From Tropicimonas isoalkanivorans (lineage in GTDB: Bacteria; Pseudomonadota; Alphaproteobacteria; Rhodobacterales; Rhodobacteraceae): DNA of 64,000 nt. Positions within the stretch are counted from its first letter, which is position 1; every line of letters starts with the position of its first letter. Where the stretch lies: the NCBI RefSeq assembly GCF_900112335.1, contig NZ_FOLG01000009.1:62001-126000 (forward strand), written 5' to 3'. Below are positions 16,870 through 25,354 of the stretch, one piece after another. Made by a program: the position numbers and the translations under genes. The notes below the pieces were generated by a model, which was not told where the DNA came from, searched no databases, and saw nothing but the letters and a program-made list of their open reading frames with translations.

Positions 16870-17635
16870 GGGTGGGCAGGTTACTTCGCTACAGGCAAAT
16901 GGGATTGTGCGGACGACGCTGACCGCAGCGCTCCGCACAATCTACCCTCCGCATTGCCTCGCCTGCAACGATGTCGTCGGGACGGAAGACGGGCTTTGCG
17001 GGACATGCTGGCGAGACACGTATTTCCTGACAGGGCTGGTCTGCGACGCCTGCGGCGCTCCCTTGCAAGGCGAAGACACCGGGGAGAAGGGGATGTGCGA
17101 CGACTGTCTATCGATCGCCCGGCCCTGGTCGCGCGGGCGCGCGGCCATGATCTATGCCGGCACCGGGCGGCGGCTGGTCCTCGGGTTCAAGCATGGCGAC
17201 AGAACGGAGCTCGCCCGTGTCGCCGCGCGGTGGATGGCAACTGCGGGTCGCGACATTCTGGAGCCGGGAATGCTGGCGGTTCCCGTGCCCCTGCACTGGC
17301 GGCGGCTGTTTCACAGAAAGTACAATCAGTCCGCCCTCCTGGCCGCCGGCCTGGCGCGGCAGGCGGGCCTCGAGACCTGCCCGGACCTCCTGCGCCGCTC
17401 CCGCCACACCGGCACGCAGGAAGGACGCGGGCGGGATCAGCGATTCGAGAACGTTTCCGGTGCGATCGGCGTCCACCCAAAGCGCGCCCACCTTCTGACG
17501 GGCCGGAACGTCGTTCTGGTCGACGATGTTCTGACCTCCGGCGCGACGCTCGCGGCCTGCGCGGACGCTTGTCTGGCCCACGGAGCGCGGGATGTGCGGG
17601 TCATCGTACTGGCGCGCGTCGTGAAGGACAGATAA
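16868..17635 (+). CDS. ComF-family phosphoribosyltransferase-like protein
   Basis: The 255-residue protein has the N-terminal double zinc-ribbon of ComF (CLACN...CGTC and CDAC...CDDC) and a C-terminal phosphoribosyltransferase domain. The latter has the PRPP-binding motif VVLVDDVLTSGATL. ComF proteins take part in DNA uptake or use; in proteobacteria this one is also called GntX and its exact role is unsettled. Central features KHGDRTELAR, VPVPLHWRR and KYNQSALLA are typical. ATG 16868 gives the normal N-terminus, though GTG 16907 is possible. It is likely co-transcribed with grxC 28 bases downstream. Confidence 0.88.
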   Translation: MGGQVTSLQANGIVRTTLTAALRTIYPPHCLACNDVVGTEDGLCGTCWRDTYFLTGLVCDACGAPLQGEDTGEKGMCDDCLSIARPWSRGRAAMIYAGTGRRLVLGFKHGDRTELARVAARWMATAGRDILEPGMLAVPVPLHWRRLFHRKYNQSALLAAGLARQAGLETCPDLLRRSRHTGTQEGRGRDQRFENVSGAIGVHPKRAHLLTGRNVVLVDDVLTSGATLAACADACLAHGARDVRVIVLARVVKDR

Positions 17636-17663
17636 CCTCCGGCGGAACGTTCCGGAGACATTT

Positions 17664-17924
17664 ATGAAACCTGTCGAGATCTACACAACGCAAACCTGCG
17701 GGTTCTGCCGCGCCGCCAAACGCCTGCTCGATGACAAGGGCGTGAGCTACACCGAGATCGATGTTGCGAGAAATCCCCAGCTTCGTCAGGAGATGATGAC
17801 CAGGGCCAAGGGCGGCTATACGGTGCCGCAGATTTTCATCGGCGGCGAGCATATCGGGGGCTGCAACGAGCTTTACGCGCTCGAGCGGTCGGCGAAACTC
17901 GACCCGATCCTCAAGGCCGCATGA
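17664..17924 (+). CDS. grxC: Glutaredoxin 3
   Basis: This 86-residue glutaredoxin reduces disulfides and glutathione mixed disulfides in the cytoplasm. The active site is CGFC (C12 and C15), where the common form is CPYC. The cis-proline and glutathione-binding motif TVPQIFI and GGCNEL are intact. Replacing proline-tyrosine by glycine-phenylalanine should change the redox potential, but both cysteines remain, so it is a dithiol enzyme. Its stop overlaps the start of the nitrilase-family gene by four bases (ATGA). Confidence 0.93.
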   Translation: MKPVEIYTTQTCGFCRAAKRLLDDKGVSYTEIDVARNPQLRQEMMTRAKGGYTVPQIFIGGEHIGGCNELYALERSAKLDPILKAA

Positions 17925-18769
17925 GCGGGTCCGGGAAAATGCGCACCGCCCTGCTGCAACTGAATGTGACGGACGATCCGGCGGAAAATCTGCCGGGGAC
18001 GCTCGAGATGGTGGCCGAGGCGGCGTCCGGCGGGGCCGGCTTCGTACTGACGCCGGAGGTGACGAATTGCCTTTCGTCGAGCCGTGCGTGGCAGGAAAAG
18101 GTGCTGAGCACCGAAACCGACGACCCGACGTTGGCCGCGCTGCGGGAAGCAGCGGAGACGCACGGCATCTGGCTGCTGATCGGCTCTCTCGCTCTCACGT
18201 CGGAGGATCCTGACGGGCGATTCGCAAATCGCTCGTTCCTCATCGACCCGGCGGGAGACATCGTGGCCCGTTACGACAAGATCCACATGTTCGACGTCGA
18301 GGTCTCGGAGACGGAGTCCTACCGCGAATCGGCCGGGTTCCGTCCGGGGCGGGAAGCGATCTGTGCCGAGACACCGTTCGGTTCGATCGGCATGACTGTC
18401 TGCTACGACCTCCGTTTCCCCACGCTCTACCGCAAGCTGGCACAGGCCGGGGCGCAGGTTCTCACGATCCCGGCGGCGTTCTCCCCCGTAACCGGAGAGG
18501 CGCACTGGCGGCCCCTCCTGCAGGCCCGCGCCATCGAGTGCGGCGCGTATGTGCTGGCCCCGGCCCAATGCGGCACCCACCGGGCCCACGAGGGGAAGGA
18601 GCGCAGCACCCACGGCCATTCACTGGCCGTGGCGCCATGGGGGGAAGTGCTGGCCGACGGGGGCGACGCGCCAGGGATCACCTTCGTCGATATCGACATG
18701 GCCGACGTGGAGCGCGCCCGCACGCGGGTGCCGTCACTCTGGAACGACCGGGAGTTTGACGGACCCTGA
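17921..18769 (+). CDS. Nitrilase-superfamily carbon-nitrogen hydrolase (Nit1/Nit2-like)
   Basis: The 282-residue protein has the Glu-Lys-Cys triad of the nitrilase superfamily: glutamate in LTPEVTN, lysine in YDKIHMFDVE, and cysteine in MTVCYDLRFP. The KIHMFDVE and CYDLRFP context is that of the Nit branch, whose members act as amidases on deaminated glutathione or omega-amides. That would suit its operon partner grxC, a glutathione-dependent enzyme; this link is inference. ATGA overlap with grxC and one-base overlap with the following MarR gene show a compact operon. Confidence 0.85.
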   Translation: MSGSGKMRTALLQLNVTDDPAENLPGTLEMVAEAASGGAGFVLTPEVTNCLSSSRAWQEKVLSTETDDPTLAALREAAETHGIWLLIGSLALTSEDPDGRFANRSFLIDPAGDIVARYDKIHMFDVEVSETESYRESAGFRPGREAICAETPFGSIGMTVCYDLRFPTLYRKLAQAGAQVLTIPAAFSPVTGEAHWRPLLQARAIECGAYVLAPAQCGTHRAHEGKERSTHGHSLAVAPWGEVLADGGDAPGITFVDIDMADVERARTRVPSLWNDREFDGP

Positions 18770-19209
18770 TGAGCGCTCAGACCGACAGCCTGGCCGTGGC
18801 GCTTTTCAGCGAGATCTTCATGATCGACCAGCTTGCGCACAACCGCCTGACAAAGGCGTTGCCGCGCGGAATGGAGCTGAGCCACTTTTCGGTGCTGAAC
18901 CACCTGTCGCGTCTGAGCGAGGAACGCACACCGGCGCAGCTTGCGCAAACCTTTCACCTGACCCGGGGCGCAATGACGAACACGCTTGCCAAGCTGGCGC
19001 GGGCGGGCCACGTGCACATTCGGCCCGATTGGGACGATGCCCGACGCAAGTTCGTTTCGATCAGCCCTGCCGGGCGCGAGGCCACCGATGCGGCCATTGC
19101 CGCGATGACGCCTGTCATCGGCGAAATCGTGAACGGCATCGGCGCGGAGCGCGCGCGGCAGGCCCTTCCGGTCCTGCGGGAATTGCGAGAACGGCTGGGA
19201 GAGGGCTGA
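18769..19209 (+). CDS. MarR-family transcriptional regulator
   Basis: This 146-residue winged-helix protein would bind DNA as a dimer. The recognition helix region reads AQTFHLTRGAMTNTLAKLAR, and the wing follows with HVHIRPDWDDARRKFVSISPAG, typical of MarR proteins (D-x-R-D/R-x-R pattern). Its start overlaps the stop of the nitrilase-family gene by one base (TGATG), so it is translationally coupled and may regulate this operon. No target operator could be seen with confidence. The effector is unknown. Confidence 0.88.
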   Translation: MSAQTDSLAVALFSEIFMIDQLAHNRLTKALPRGMELSHFSVLNHLSRLSEERTPAQLAQTFHLTRGAMTNTLAKLARAGHVHIRPDWDDARRKFVSISPAGREATDAAIAAMTPVIGEIVNGIGAERARQALPVLRELRERLGEG

Positions 19210-19228
19210 GGCCGCCGCCGCACCCGAT

Positions 19229-19768
19229 ATGCGCTGCTTCATCGCCATACCCCTGCCAGAGCCACTCCGCGATCGGCTGGCCGACATTCAGGACGGCCTG
19301 CCCTGCGGGCGGGCCACGCCGCCGGAGAACCTTCATCTGACATTGGCGTTCCTGGGCGAAATCGAGACGGACCAAGCCGTCGCGGTGCACGAGGCGTTGG
19401 CAAGCCTGCATGCCGCGCAATTCGAGGTGCAAGTCGCCGGGCTGGACCTCTTCGGTGGCAAGGCCCCCAAGATCCTCGTCGCCGGGGTCCACAGGAGCGA
19501 ACCGTTGCTTGCGCTGCACGCATCGGTGCGCCGCAAACTGACGCCGGCGCTCACCCTTCCGCGTGAGCGATACCGCCCGCACGTAACCCTCGCCCGCTTC
19601 AACCGCCCGCCGGGCCGGGACGAGATCGCGCGGCTCGGCATGTTCCTCCAGGCCAACGCCCTGTTCGAGGCGCCGCCATTCGATGTGGAGGGGTTTTCGC
19701 TCTACCAGTCCGAGCTGGGTCACGGACCGGCACGGCACACCGAGCTGGCCTTTTACCCGTTGGCCTGA
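19229..19768 (+). CDS. thpR: RNA 2',3'-cyclic phosphodiesterase (LigT-like)
   Basis: The 179-residue protein is a 2H phosphoesterase. Its two HxTx motifs are visible: HLTL starting at H36, and HVTL in [10 protein letters not shown]. Family members open 2',3'-cyclic phosphate ends of RNA to 2'-phosphate and can act in reverse as tRNA ligases in vitro. It follows the MarR gene by 19 bases and overlaps the convergent ubiG by 16 bases at the 3' end. Its biological substrate in bacteria is not established. Confidence 0.88.
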   Translation: MRCFIAIPLPEPLRDRLADIQDGLPCGRATPPENLHLTLAFLGEIETDQAVAVHEALASLHAAQFEVQVAGLDLFGGKAPKILVAGVHRSEPLLALHASVRRKLTPALTLPRERYRPHVTLARFNRPPGRDEIARLGMFLQANALFEAPPFDVEGFSLYQSELGHGPARHTELAFYPLA

Positions 19769-20517
19769 CCCAGATCGGGCTTGGTGGAGGCCGTCACGTA
19801 ATTGACCGACAGGTCCTTCTTGGAGAGGGACCAACTCCACGTCACCGGGTTGAAGACGAAACCCGTCGCGTCTTCCGGTGTGAGGCTAGCCCGCGAAATC
19901 AGGTCCTTCAGCTCGCTCGGCGTGATGAACTTGTTCCAGTCGTGGGTGCCCTTCGGCAGCCAGCGCATGACCCATTCGGCCCCGACGATCGCCATCGCGA
20001 AGCTCTTGGCATTGCGGTTGATCGTGGAACAGATCATCAGCCCACCGGGCTTCAGGAGCTGCTGGCAGGCGGTCAGGTAGGCGAGCGGGTCGGCCACGTG
20101 CTCGACCACTTCCATGTTCAGGACGACGTCGAACTGTTCCCCGTCTGCGGCCAGCGCTTCGGCGGTGACATGGCGATAGTCGATGTCCAGCCCCGACTGG
20201 TCCGCGTGGATCTGGGCGACGGGAATGTTGCGCGGCGCGGCGTCCGCGCCGACGACCTCGGCCCCCAGCCGCGCCATAGGCTCACTCAGCAGTCCGCCCC
20301 CGCAGCCGATGTCAAGCAGCCGCAGCCCGGCGAACGGCGCCTCCGCGGCGAGGTCCCGGTCGAACTGCGCGGCGATCTGGCGAGTGATGTAATCCAACCG
20401 GGTCGGGTTCAGCATGTGCAGCGGCTTGAAATTGCCGGTCGGGTCCCACCATTCCGCGGCCATCGCCTCGAACTTGGCGATCTCGCTGGGGTCGATGGTG
20501 GTCTCGTTCGGTGACAT
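19753..20517 (-). CDS. ubiG: Ubiquinone biosynthesis O-methyltransferase
   Basis: UbiG performs both O-methylations of ubiquinone synthesis using SAM, at the membrane surface. The 254-residue protein has the family N-terminus [19 protein letters not shown], the SAM motif [19 protein letters not shown], and the EVVEHVADP and LMICSTINR stretches. The start is ATG 20517, because AAGGAG stands six bases before it; the TTG two codons upstream is less likely. It converges with thpR, which it overlaps by 16 bases, and diverges from the iminopeptidase gene. Confidence 0.95.
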   Translation of the reverse strand: MSPNETTIDPSEIAKFEAMAAEWWDPTGNFKPLHMLNPTRLDYITRQIAAQFDRDLAAEAPFAGLRLLDIGCGGGLLSEPMARLGAEVVGADAAPRNIPVAQIHADQSGLDIDYRHVTAEALAADGEQFDVVLNMEVVEHVADPLAYLTACQQLLKPGGLMICSTINRNAKSFAMAIVGAEWVMRWLPKGTHDWNKFITPSELKDLISRASLTPEDATGFVFNPVTWSWSLSKKDLSVNYVTASTKPDLGQANG

Positions 20518-20588
20518 CGGCAACTCCTTCGTCGCGGCTCGTTCATAGGGCGTGGCGCCGCGTTCCGCTCCGCTATATAGCTTCTTTC

Positions 20589-21578
20589 ATGGACCGTCTC
20601 GCAGATCACAAAAGCGCACAGGATTTCCTTTACCCGCCGCTGGCCCCCTTTGACCAGCGGATGATGGAGGTCGGTGACGGTCATACGATCTATGTCGAAC
20701 AATGCGGCAATCCAGAGGGCCTTCCCGTCGTCGTTCTTCATGGGGGGCCAGGCGGCGGATGCAGCCCCGCGATGCGCCGGTTCTTCGACCCCAAGGAATA
20801 CCGGATCGTACTGTTTGACCAACGCGGGTGCGGCCGGTCGCGCCCACATGCGAGCGTGGAAGCCAACACCACCTGGCACCTGGTGGCCGACATCGAGCGC
20901 ATCCGCACCACCCTGGGGATCGACCGCTGGGTCGTCTTCGGTGGCAGTTGGGGCGCCACGTTGGCCCTCATCTATGCCCAGACCCATCCGGACCGCGCGG
21001 CCTATCTGATCCTTCGCGGAGTCTTCCTGATGACCCGCGCGGAGCTTGACTGGTTCTACGGCGGCGGCGCGGGACGATTCTTCCCCGAGCAGTGGCGCCG
21101 CTTCGTCGGGCTTTTGCCGGAGAACGAGCGTGACGACGTGATCGAAGCCTTCGGCCGGCGTCTCTTCGATTCCGAGCGGGCCGTGCAGGTCCGTTTCGCC
21201 CGCGCGTGGGCCGCCTGGGAGAACGCTCTGGCCTCCATGGCTCACAGCGGCCACGGCAGTGAGAGCCCACCGGATTACGCGCGCGCCTTCGCCAGGTTGG
21301 AGAATCACTACTTCCGCCACCTCGGCTGGCTGGAGCGGGATGGCCGCATCCTAGACGACATGCCGCGTATCTCGCACATCCCCGGCACAGTCGTTCAGGG
21401 GCGGTACGACATGATATGCCCCCCGGCCGCAGCCTACAGACTGACCGAGCGGTGGGCGCAGGGCGACCTTCGGATGGTGAGCATGGCCGGCCACGCGCTG
21501 ACCGAGCCCGGCATTACCCGGGAGCTGATGCGGACCACCGGAGATGTGCTGCGCTCTGCGGGACGGCTGGGGTTCTAG
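20589..21578 (+). CDS. pip: Proline iminopeptidase
   Basis: This 329-residue alpha/beta hydrolase releases N-terminal proline from peptides in the cytoplasm. Visible are the oxyanion-hole motif LHGGPGGGCSP, the DQRGCGRSRPH block, the nucleophile elbow GGSWGATLAL, the acid region VVQGRYDMICP and the terminal histidine in MAGHALTEPG. All of these are diagnostic of the proline iminopeptidase family. The start ATG at 20589 gives the usual N-terminus (PPLAPFDQRMMEVGDGH). It diverges from ubiG with about 70 bases between start codons. Confidence 0.93.
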   Translation: MDRLADHKSAQDFLYPPLAPFDQRMMEVGDGHTIYVEQCGNPEGLPVVVLHGGPGGGCSPAMRRFFDPKEYRIVLFDQRGCGRSRPHASVEANTTWHLVADIERIRTTLGIDRWVVFGGSWGATLALIYAQTHPDRAAYLILRGVFLMTRAELDWFYGGGAGRFFPEQWRRFVGLLPENERDDVIEAFGRRLFDSERAVQVRFARAWAAWENALASMAHSGHGSESPPDYARAFARLENHYFRHLGWLERDGRILDDMPRISHIPGTVVQGRYDMICPPAAAYRLTERWAQGDLRMVSMAGHALTEPGITRELMRTTGDVLRSAGRLGF

Positions 21579-21632
21579 ACAGGCCCGCGGCGCGGGCTAC
21601 CTTGCTGACGGACGCAGCCGAAGGAGCCCGCG

Positions 21633-22262
21633 ATGAGTGACGACAGCCCGCATATCGAAGAGCGCGAGAACGGCCCCCTCGTCGCCAAGGGAATCACGCG
21701 AATGTGCCGGACCGACGGCACCGAGCTTGAGGTGAAGCCGTCGATGGCCCTTTGCCGCTGCGGCGGCAGTTCCAACAAGCCCTATTGCGACGGAACCCAT
21801 GCAAAGAAAGGGTTCGAAAGCAGGAGCGGCACGCCGGAAGGCAAGGATCGCGTCCTGTCCTACGATGGCAGAGAGGTGACCGTCTTCTTCAATCCGCGCA
21901 TCTGCGGCCATGTATACGAATGCGGCCGCACCGCGCCGGAGGTGTTCGATTCTGAGCAACGGCCTTGGGTCCAGCCGGACAATGGCACGCTTGAGCAGAT
22001 CGAGGCCGCCGTGCGCGCCTGCCCTTCCGGCGCGCTCCGGATGGCGCGGACGGAGATCCCGGAACACCGCCTGCCCGACCGCGCCCAGATCACGGTGGAG
22101 GAGGATGGTCCCTACTGGGTCGAAGGCGTGGCACCCCCCGTGCCGCTCGATGCCGAGGGCGCAACGGCAGCAAAATATGTTCTCTGCCGCTGCGGAATGT
22201 CTGGCAACAAGCCCTATTGCGACGGCACCCATCACAACAAAGGGTGGAAGGCCGACGAGTAG
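21633..22262 (+). CDS. Double-CDGSH iron-sulfur protein with central divergent 4Fe-4S mono-cluster domain
   Basis: The 209-residue protein holds two CDGSH-type iron-sulfur domains, one at each end: [16 protein letters not shown] (about residues 47-62) and [16 protein letters not shown] near the C-terminus. Each has the three-cysteine, one-histidine ligand set of a 2Fe-2S cluster. Between them is a segment with cysteines in ICGHVYECG and ACPSGAL, resembling the ferredoxin-like Fer4_19 domain. Such proteins are thought to handle electrons or clusters; none of this arrangement has a firm function that I know of. It stands alone between pip and the rimP leader. Confidence 0.85.
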   Translation: MSDDSPHIEERENGPLVAKGITRMCRTDGTELEVKPSMALCRCGGSSNKPYCDGTHAKKGFESRSGTPEGKDRVLSYDGREVTVFFNPRICGHVYECGRTAPEVFDSEQRPWVQPDNGTLEQIEAAVRACPSGALRMARTEIPEHRLPDRAQITVEEDGPYWVEGVAPPVPLDAEGATAAKYVLCRCGMSGNKPYCDGTHHNKGWKADE

Positions 22263-22396
22263 GCGGCATTTCCCTTGCAATGCCGGGGTGGGCACCGTAT
22301 ATGCCCACCCAACAGCGGCGCTGTCGAGGCAACTCGAAAGCTCCACCGGGAAAGATCGACGGGCCGCGCGCCCGTTTTTTTGTGCCTGAAAGACCC
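22263..22396 (+). ncRNA. Structured leader of the rimP-nusA-infB operon
   Basis: Four hairpins can be drawn in this leader: GGCATT/AATGCC (about 22265-22284), a nine-pair GGGTGGGCA/TGCCCACCC stem (22286-22310), TCGAG/CTCGA closed by a GCAA tetraloop (22324-22337), and a terminator at 22359-22381. The last leaves only 15 bases before the rimP start codon, so RNA polymerase must pass it to express rimP. The first two hairpins could instead serve the upstream gene's 3' end. Confidence 0.5.
22359..22381 (+). terminator. Intrinsic terminator/attenuator immediately before rimP
   Basis: The stem ACGGGC/GCCCGT with loop CGCGC is followed by a run of T to 22381. It ends 15 bases before the rimP ATG, too close for a promoter in between, which suggests attenuation of rimP-nusA-infB. 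Simple termination of the upstream CDGSH gene with partial read-through is the alternative. Confidence 0.8.
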
Positions 22397-22996
22397 ATGA
22401 CCGACCTGATCGCCAAGACCAATATGGACCAGCGCCTGGCCGAGATCCTGACCCCTGTCATCGAGGGGATGGGATACGAGTTGGTGCGGATCCGCCTGAT
22501 GTCCGGCAAGACGAAGACGCTTCAGATCATGGCCGAGAAGCCCGACGGGGGCATCGAGGTCGATGACTGCGCCGAGATCTCCACCGCCGCCTCCGCCGTG
22601 CTCGACGTGGAGGACCCGATCGAGGACAACTACACGCTGGAGGTCTCCAGCCCCGGGATCGACCGGCCGCTGACCCGGCTAAAGGATTTCGAGACCTGGG
22701 CGGGGTACGAGGCCAAGCTGGAGACGGCTGAGCTGATCGACGGCCGCCGCCGCTTCCGCGGTACGCTTCAGGGCGTCGAGGCTGGAGAGGTTTTGATCGA
22801 GATCGACCAGGAGGGCGGGCCGGTGGTGATCGGCCTTCAGTTCGACTGGTTGAGCGACGCAAAGCTGGTGCTGACCGACGAACTGATCCGCGAGGTGCTG
22901 AACCAACGCAAGCATGCGGGCGAGATCGACGAGGCCCAGTTCGACGAAGTGCAGACATTCATGGCGTCCGAGGACGGCGCCGACAAGAACTCGTAA
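22397..22996 (+). CDS. rimP: Ribosome maturation factor RimP
   Basis: RimP helps assemble the 30S ribosomal subunit. The 199-residue protein has the family signature: an N-terminal domain with the stretches [29 protein letters not shown] and [15 protein letters not shown], then an SH3-like C-terminal domain, with a charged tail somewhat longer than in E. coli. It is the first gene of the rimP-nusA-ylxR-infB operon, 16 bases before nusA, and the start lies directly behind a terminator hairpin. Confidence 0.95.
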   Translation: MTDLIAKTNMDQRLAEILTPVIEGMGYELVRIRLMSGKTKTLQIMAEKPDGGIEVDDCAEISTAASAVLDVEDPIEDNYTLEVSSPGIDRPLTRLKDFETWAGYEAKLETAELIDGRRRFRGTLQGVEAGEVLIEIDQEGGPVVIGLQFDWLSDAKLVLTDELIREVLNQRKHAGEIDEAQFDEVQTFMASEDGADKNS

Positions 22997-23012
22997 AGGG
23001 GAAGAACAAGAG

Positions 23013-24695
23013 ATGGCTATCACATCCGCCAACCAGCTCGAACTGCTCCAGACCGCCGAGGCGGTGGCGCGCGAGAAGATGATCGACCCTGGCCTTGTGA
23101 TCGAGGCGATGGAGGAAAGCCTCGCCCGCGCAGCCAAGTCCCGCTACGGCGCCGAGATGGACATTCGCGTGTCGATCAACCGCAAGACCGGTCGGGCGAC
23201 GTTCACCCGCGTGCGCACGGTCGTCGCAGACGAGGATCTGGAGAACTACCAGGCGGAGTTCACGGTCGATCAGGCGCGGCAGTATTTCTCCAATCCCAAG
23301 CCTGGCCGAGAGGAATACTGGTTGCGCAGCGGTGCGCGCGTAGAGGAATTTGCCGGCGGGCCTGCCGTCGGGGACGAGTTCCACGAGACGGTTCCCCCGG
23401 TCGATATGGGCCGGATCGCCGCGCAATCGGCCAAGCAGGTGATCCTGCAGAAGGTGCGCGAAGCCGAACGCGACCGCCAGTTCGAGGAGTTCAAGGACCG
23501 CGCCGGGACCATCATCAACGGTGTCGTCAAGCGCGAGGAATACGGCAACGTTATCGTCGATATCGGCCGTGGCGAGGGCATCCTGCGCCGCAACGAGAAG
23601 ATCGGCCGCGAGAGCTACCGCAACGGCGACCGCATCCGCTGCTACATCAAGGACGTGCGTCGCGAGGCCCGCGGGCCCCAGATCTTCCTCAGCCGCACAG
23701 CGCCAGAGTTCATGGCCGAGCTGTTCAAGATGGAAGTGCCGGAGATCTACGACGGCATCATCGAAATCAAGGCCGTCGCTCGCGATCCGGGCAGCCGGGC
23801 CAAGATCGCCGTGGTGTCCTATGACGGCTCCATCGACCCGGTGGGCGCCTGTGTCGGTATGCGCGGCTCCCGCGTGCAAGCCGTGGTGAACGAACTTCAG
23901 GGCGAGAAGATCGACATCATTCCTTGGAATGAGGACGTGCCGACCTTCCTGGTGAACGCGCTGCAACCGGCGGAAGTCTCCAAGGTCGTTCTCGACGAAG
24001 AGGCCGAGCGGATCGAAGTCGTGGTGCCCGACGAGCAACTTTCGCTCGCCATCGGCCGTCGCGGTCAGAACGTGCGGCTGGCCAGCCAGCTCACGGGCCT
24101 CGACATCGACATCATGACCGAGGAGGAGGAGAGCCAGCGCCGCCAGAAGGAATTCGAGGAGCGCACGCAGCTCTTCATGGATACGCTGGACCTCGACGAG
24201 TTCTTTGCCCAACTTCTGGTGTCGGAGGGCTTCACCAACCTGGAAGAAGTCGCCTACGTGGAGCTCGACGAGCTTCTGGTGATCGACGGGGTGGACGAGG
24301 ACACGGCCAACGAACTTCAGGCCCGCGCCCGAGACCACATCGACGAGGCCAACCGAAAGGCGCTGGAACGGGCCCGCGAAATGGGTGTCGAGCAGAGTCT
24401 GGTTGATTTCGAGGGCCTGACACCCCAAATGATCGAGGCGCTTGCCGAAGACGGCGTGAAGACGCTGGAGGATTTCGCAACCTGTGCCGACTGGGAGTTG
24501 GCCGGTGGCTGGACCACGGTGGACGGCGAGCGCGTCAAGGACGACGGTGTGCTCGAGAAGTTCGACGTTTCGCTTGCCGAGGCGCAGGACATGGTGATGA
24601 CGGCCCGCATTCAACTGGGCTGGGTCGATCCCGCGGAGCTGGAAGCCGAGCAGACCGAAGACGTGGCCGACGAAGCAGAGGAGGCCGGCGCCTGA
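23013..24695 (+). CDS. nusA: Transcription termination/antitermination factor NusA
   Basis: NusA binds RNA polymerase and controls pausing, termination and antitermination. The 560-residue protein has an N-terminal polymerase-binding domain, an S1 domain (about residues 135-200), and two KH domains containing [14 protein letters not shown] and [14 protein letters not shown]. It ends with helical acidic repeats, one centred on [21 protein letters not shown], as in proteobacterial NusA. The C-terminus is strongly acidic. The start is ATG 23013, shortly after rimP. NusA often represses its own operon, which fits the attenuator in front of rimP. Confidence 0.96.
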   Translation: MAITSANQLELLQTAEAVAREKMIDPGLVIEAMEESLARAAKSRYGAEMDIRVSINRKTGRATFTRVRTVVADEDLENYQAEFTVDQARQYFSNPKPGREEYWLRSGARVEEFAGGPAVGDEFHETVPPVDMGRIAAQSAKQVILQKVREAERDRQFEEFKDRAGTIINGVVKREEYGNVIVDIGRGEGILRRNEKIGRESYRNGDRIRCYIKDVRREARGPQIFLSRTAPEFMAELFKMEVPEIYDGIIEIKAVARDPGSRAKIAVVSYDGSIDPVGACVGMRGSRVQAVVNELQGEKIDIIPWNEDVPTFLVNALQPAEVSKVVLDEEAERIEVVVPDEQLSLAIGRRGQNVRLASQLTGLDIDIMTEEEESQRRQKEFEERTQLFMDTLDLDEFFAQLLVSEGFTNLEEVAYVELDELLVIDGVDEDTANELQARARDHIDEANRKALERAREMGVEQSLVDFEGLTPQMIEALAEDGVKTLEDFATCADWELAGGWTTVDGERVKDDGVLEKFDVSLAEAQDMVMTARIQLGWVDPAELEAEQTEDVADEAEEAGA

Positions 24696-24703
24696 TCGCG
24701 GGC

Positions 24704-25354
24704 GTGGGTGGGACGCGGGCCTTGGGGCGCGGCGGAACGATCGAGACGCGGGACGGAGCCGAGCGGCGATGCATCGCGACCGGCGCCGTCGGGCCGAAGG
24801 CCGGGATGATCCGCTTCGTGGTTGGTCCGGCAGACGAGGTCGTGCCGGACCTGGCGGGAAAGCTGCCCGGGCGCGGAATATGGGTCACGGCGGATCGGGA
24901 TGCGCTCGACCTCGCCATCCGGAAGCGCCTCTTCAGCCGCGGGGCAAAGCGGCAGGTCAGCGTGCCGGAGGGACTGGCGGCGGCTGTCGAAGCGGGGTTG
25001 GCCCGGCGGGTGACGGATCTGCTGTCACTGGCCCGGAAGGCGGGGCTGGCGATTGCGGGCTACGAAAAGGTCCGCGCGATGATTCAGGCGGGCGAGGCGG
25101 TTGTGTTGCTTCAGGCATCCGACGGTTCGCCCCGGGGAAAGAGCAAATTACGCCTGCCCGAGGGGGAAGGTGTTACTTTCGATTGTCTGACGGCCGATGA
25201 AATCGGTTTGTCCTTCGGTCGAGACCATGTAATACACGCGGCGCTGTGTGCCGGCGGACTCACGACTCGTGTCGTGGAGGAAACCACACGGCTATCCGGC
25301 CTGCGTGGCGATATCGGGGCAACCGGTCCCGGAAAGGACGATGGAATCGCATGA
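24704..25354 (+). CDS. YlxR (DUF448) - L7Ae-like fusion RNA-binding protein
   Basis: The 216-residue protein joins two RNA-binding modules. The N-terminal half is a YlxR/DUF448 domain with [20 protein letters not shown] and [17 protein letters not shown]. The C-terminal half resembles the L7Ae/eL8 family ([22 protein letters not shown] and later [10 protein letters not shown]). It sits between nusA and infB, where ylxR and ylxQ stand as separate genes in Firmicutes, so this is a natural fusion. YlxR homologues have been linked to RNase P and transcription control. A GTG at 24704 is the likely start, though it is uncertain. It overlaps infB by four bases. Confidence 0.85.
   Translation: MGGTRALGRGGTIETRDGAERRCIATGAVGPKAGMIRFVVGPADEVVPDLAGKLPGRGIWVTADRDALDLAIRKRLFSRGAKRQVSVPEGLAAAVEAGLARRVTDLLSLARKAGLAIAGYEKVRAMIQAGEAVVLLQASDGSPRGKSKLRLPEGEGVTFDCLTADEIGLSFGRDHVIHAALCAGGLTTRVVEETTRLSGLRGDIGATGPGKDDGIA

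Noticed and set aside
22959-24614. 551-codon minus-strand frame over nusA
   Set aside because: Antisense image of nusA without independent signals.
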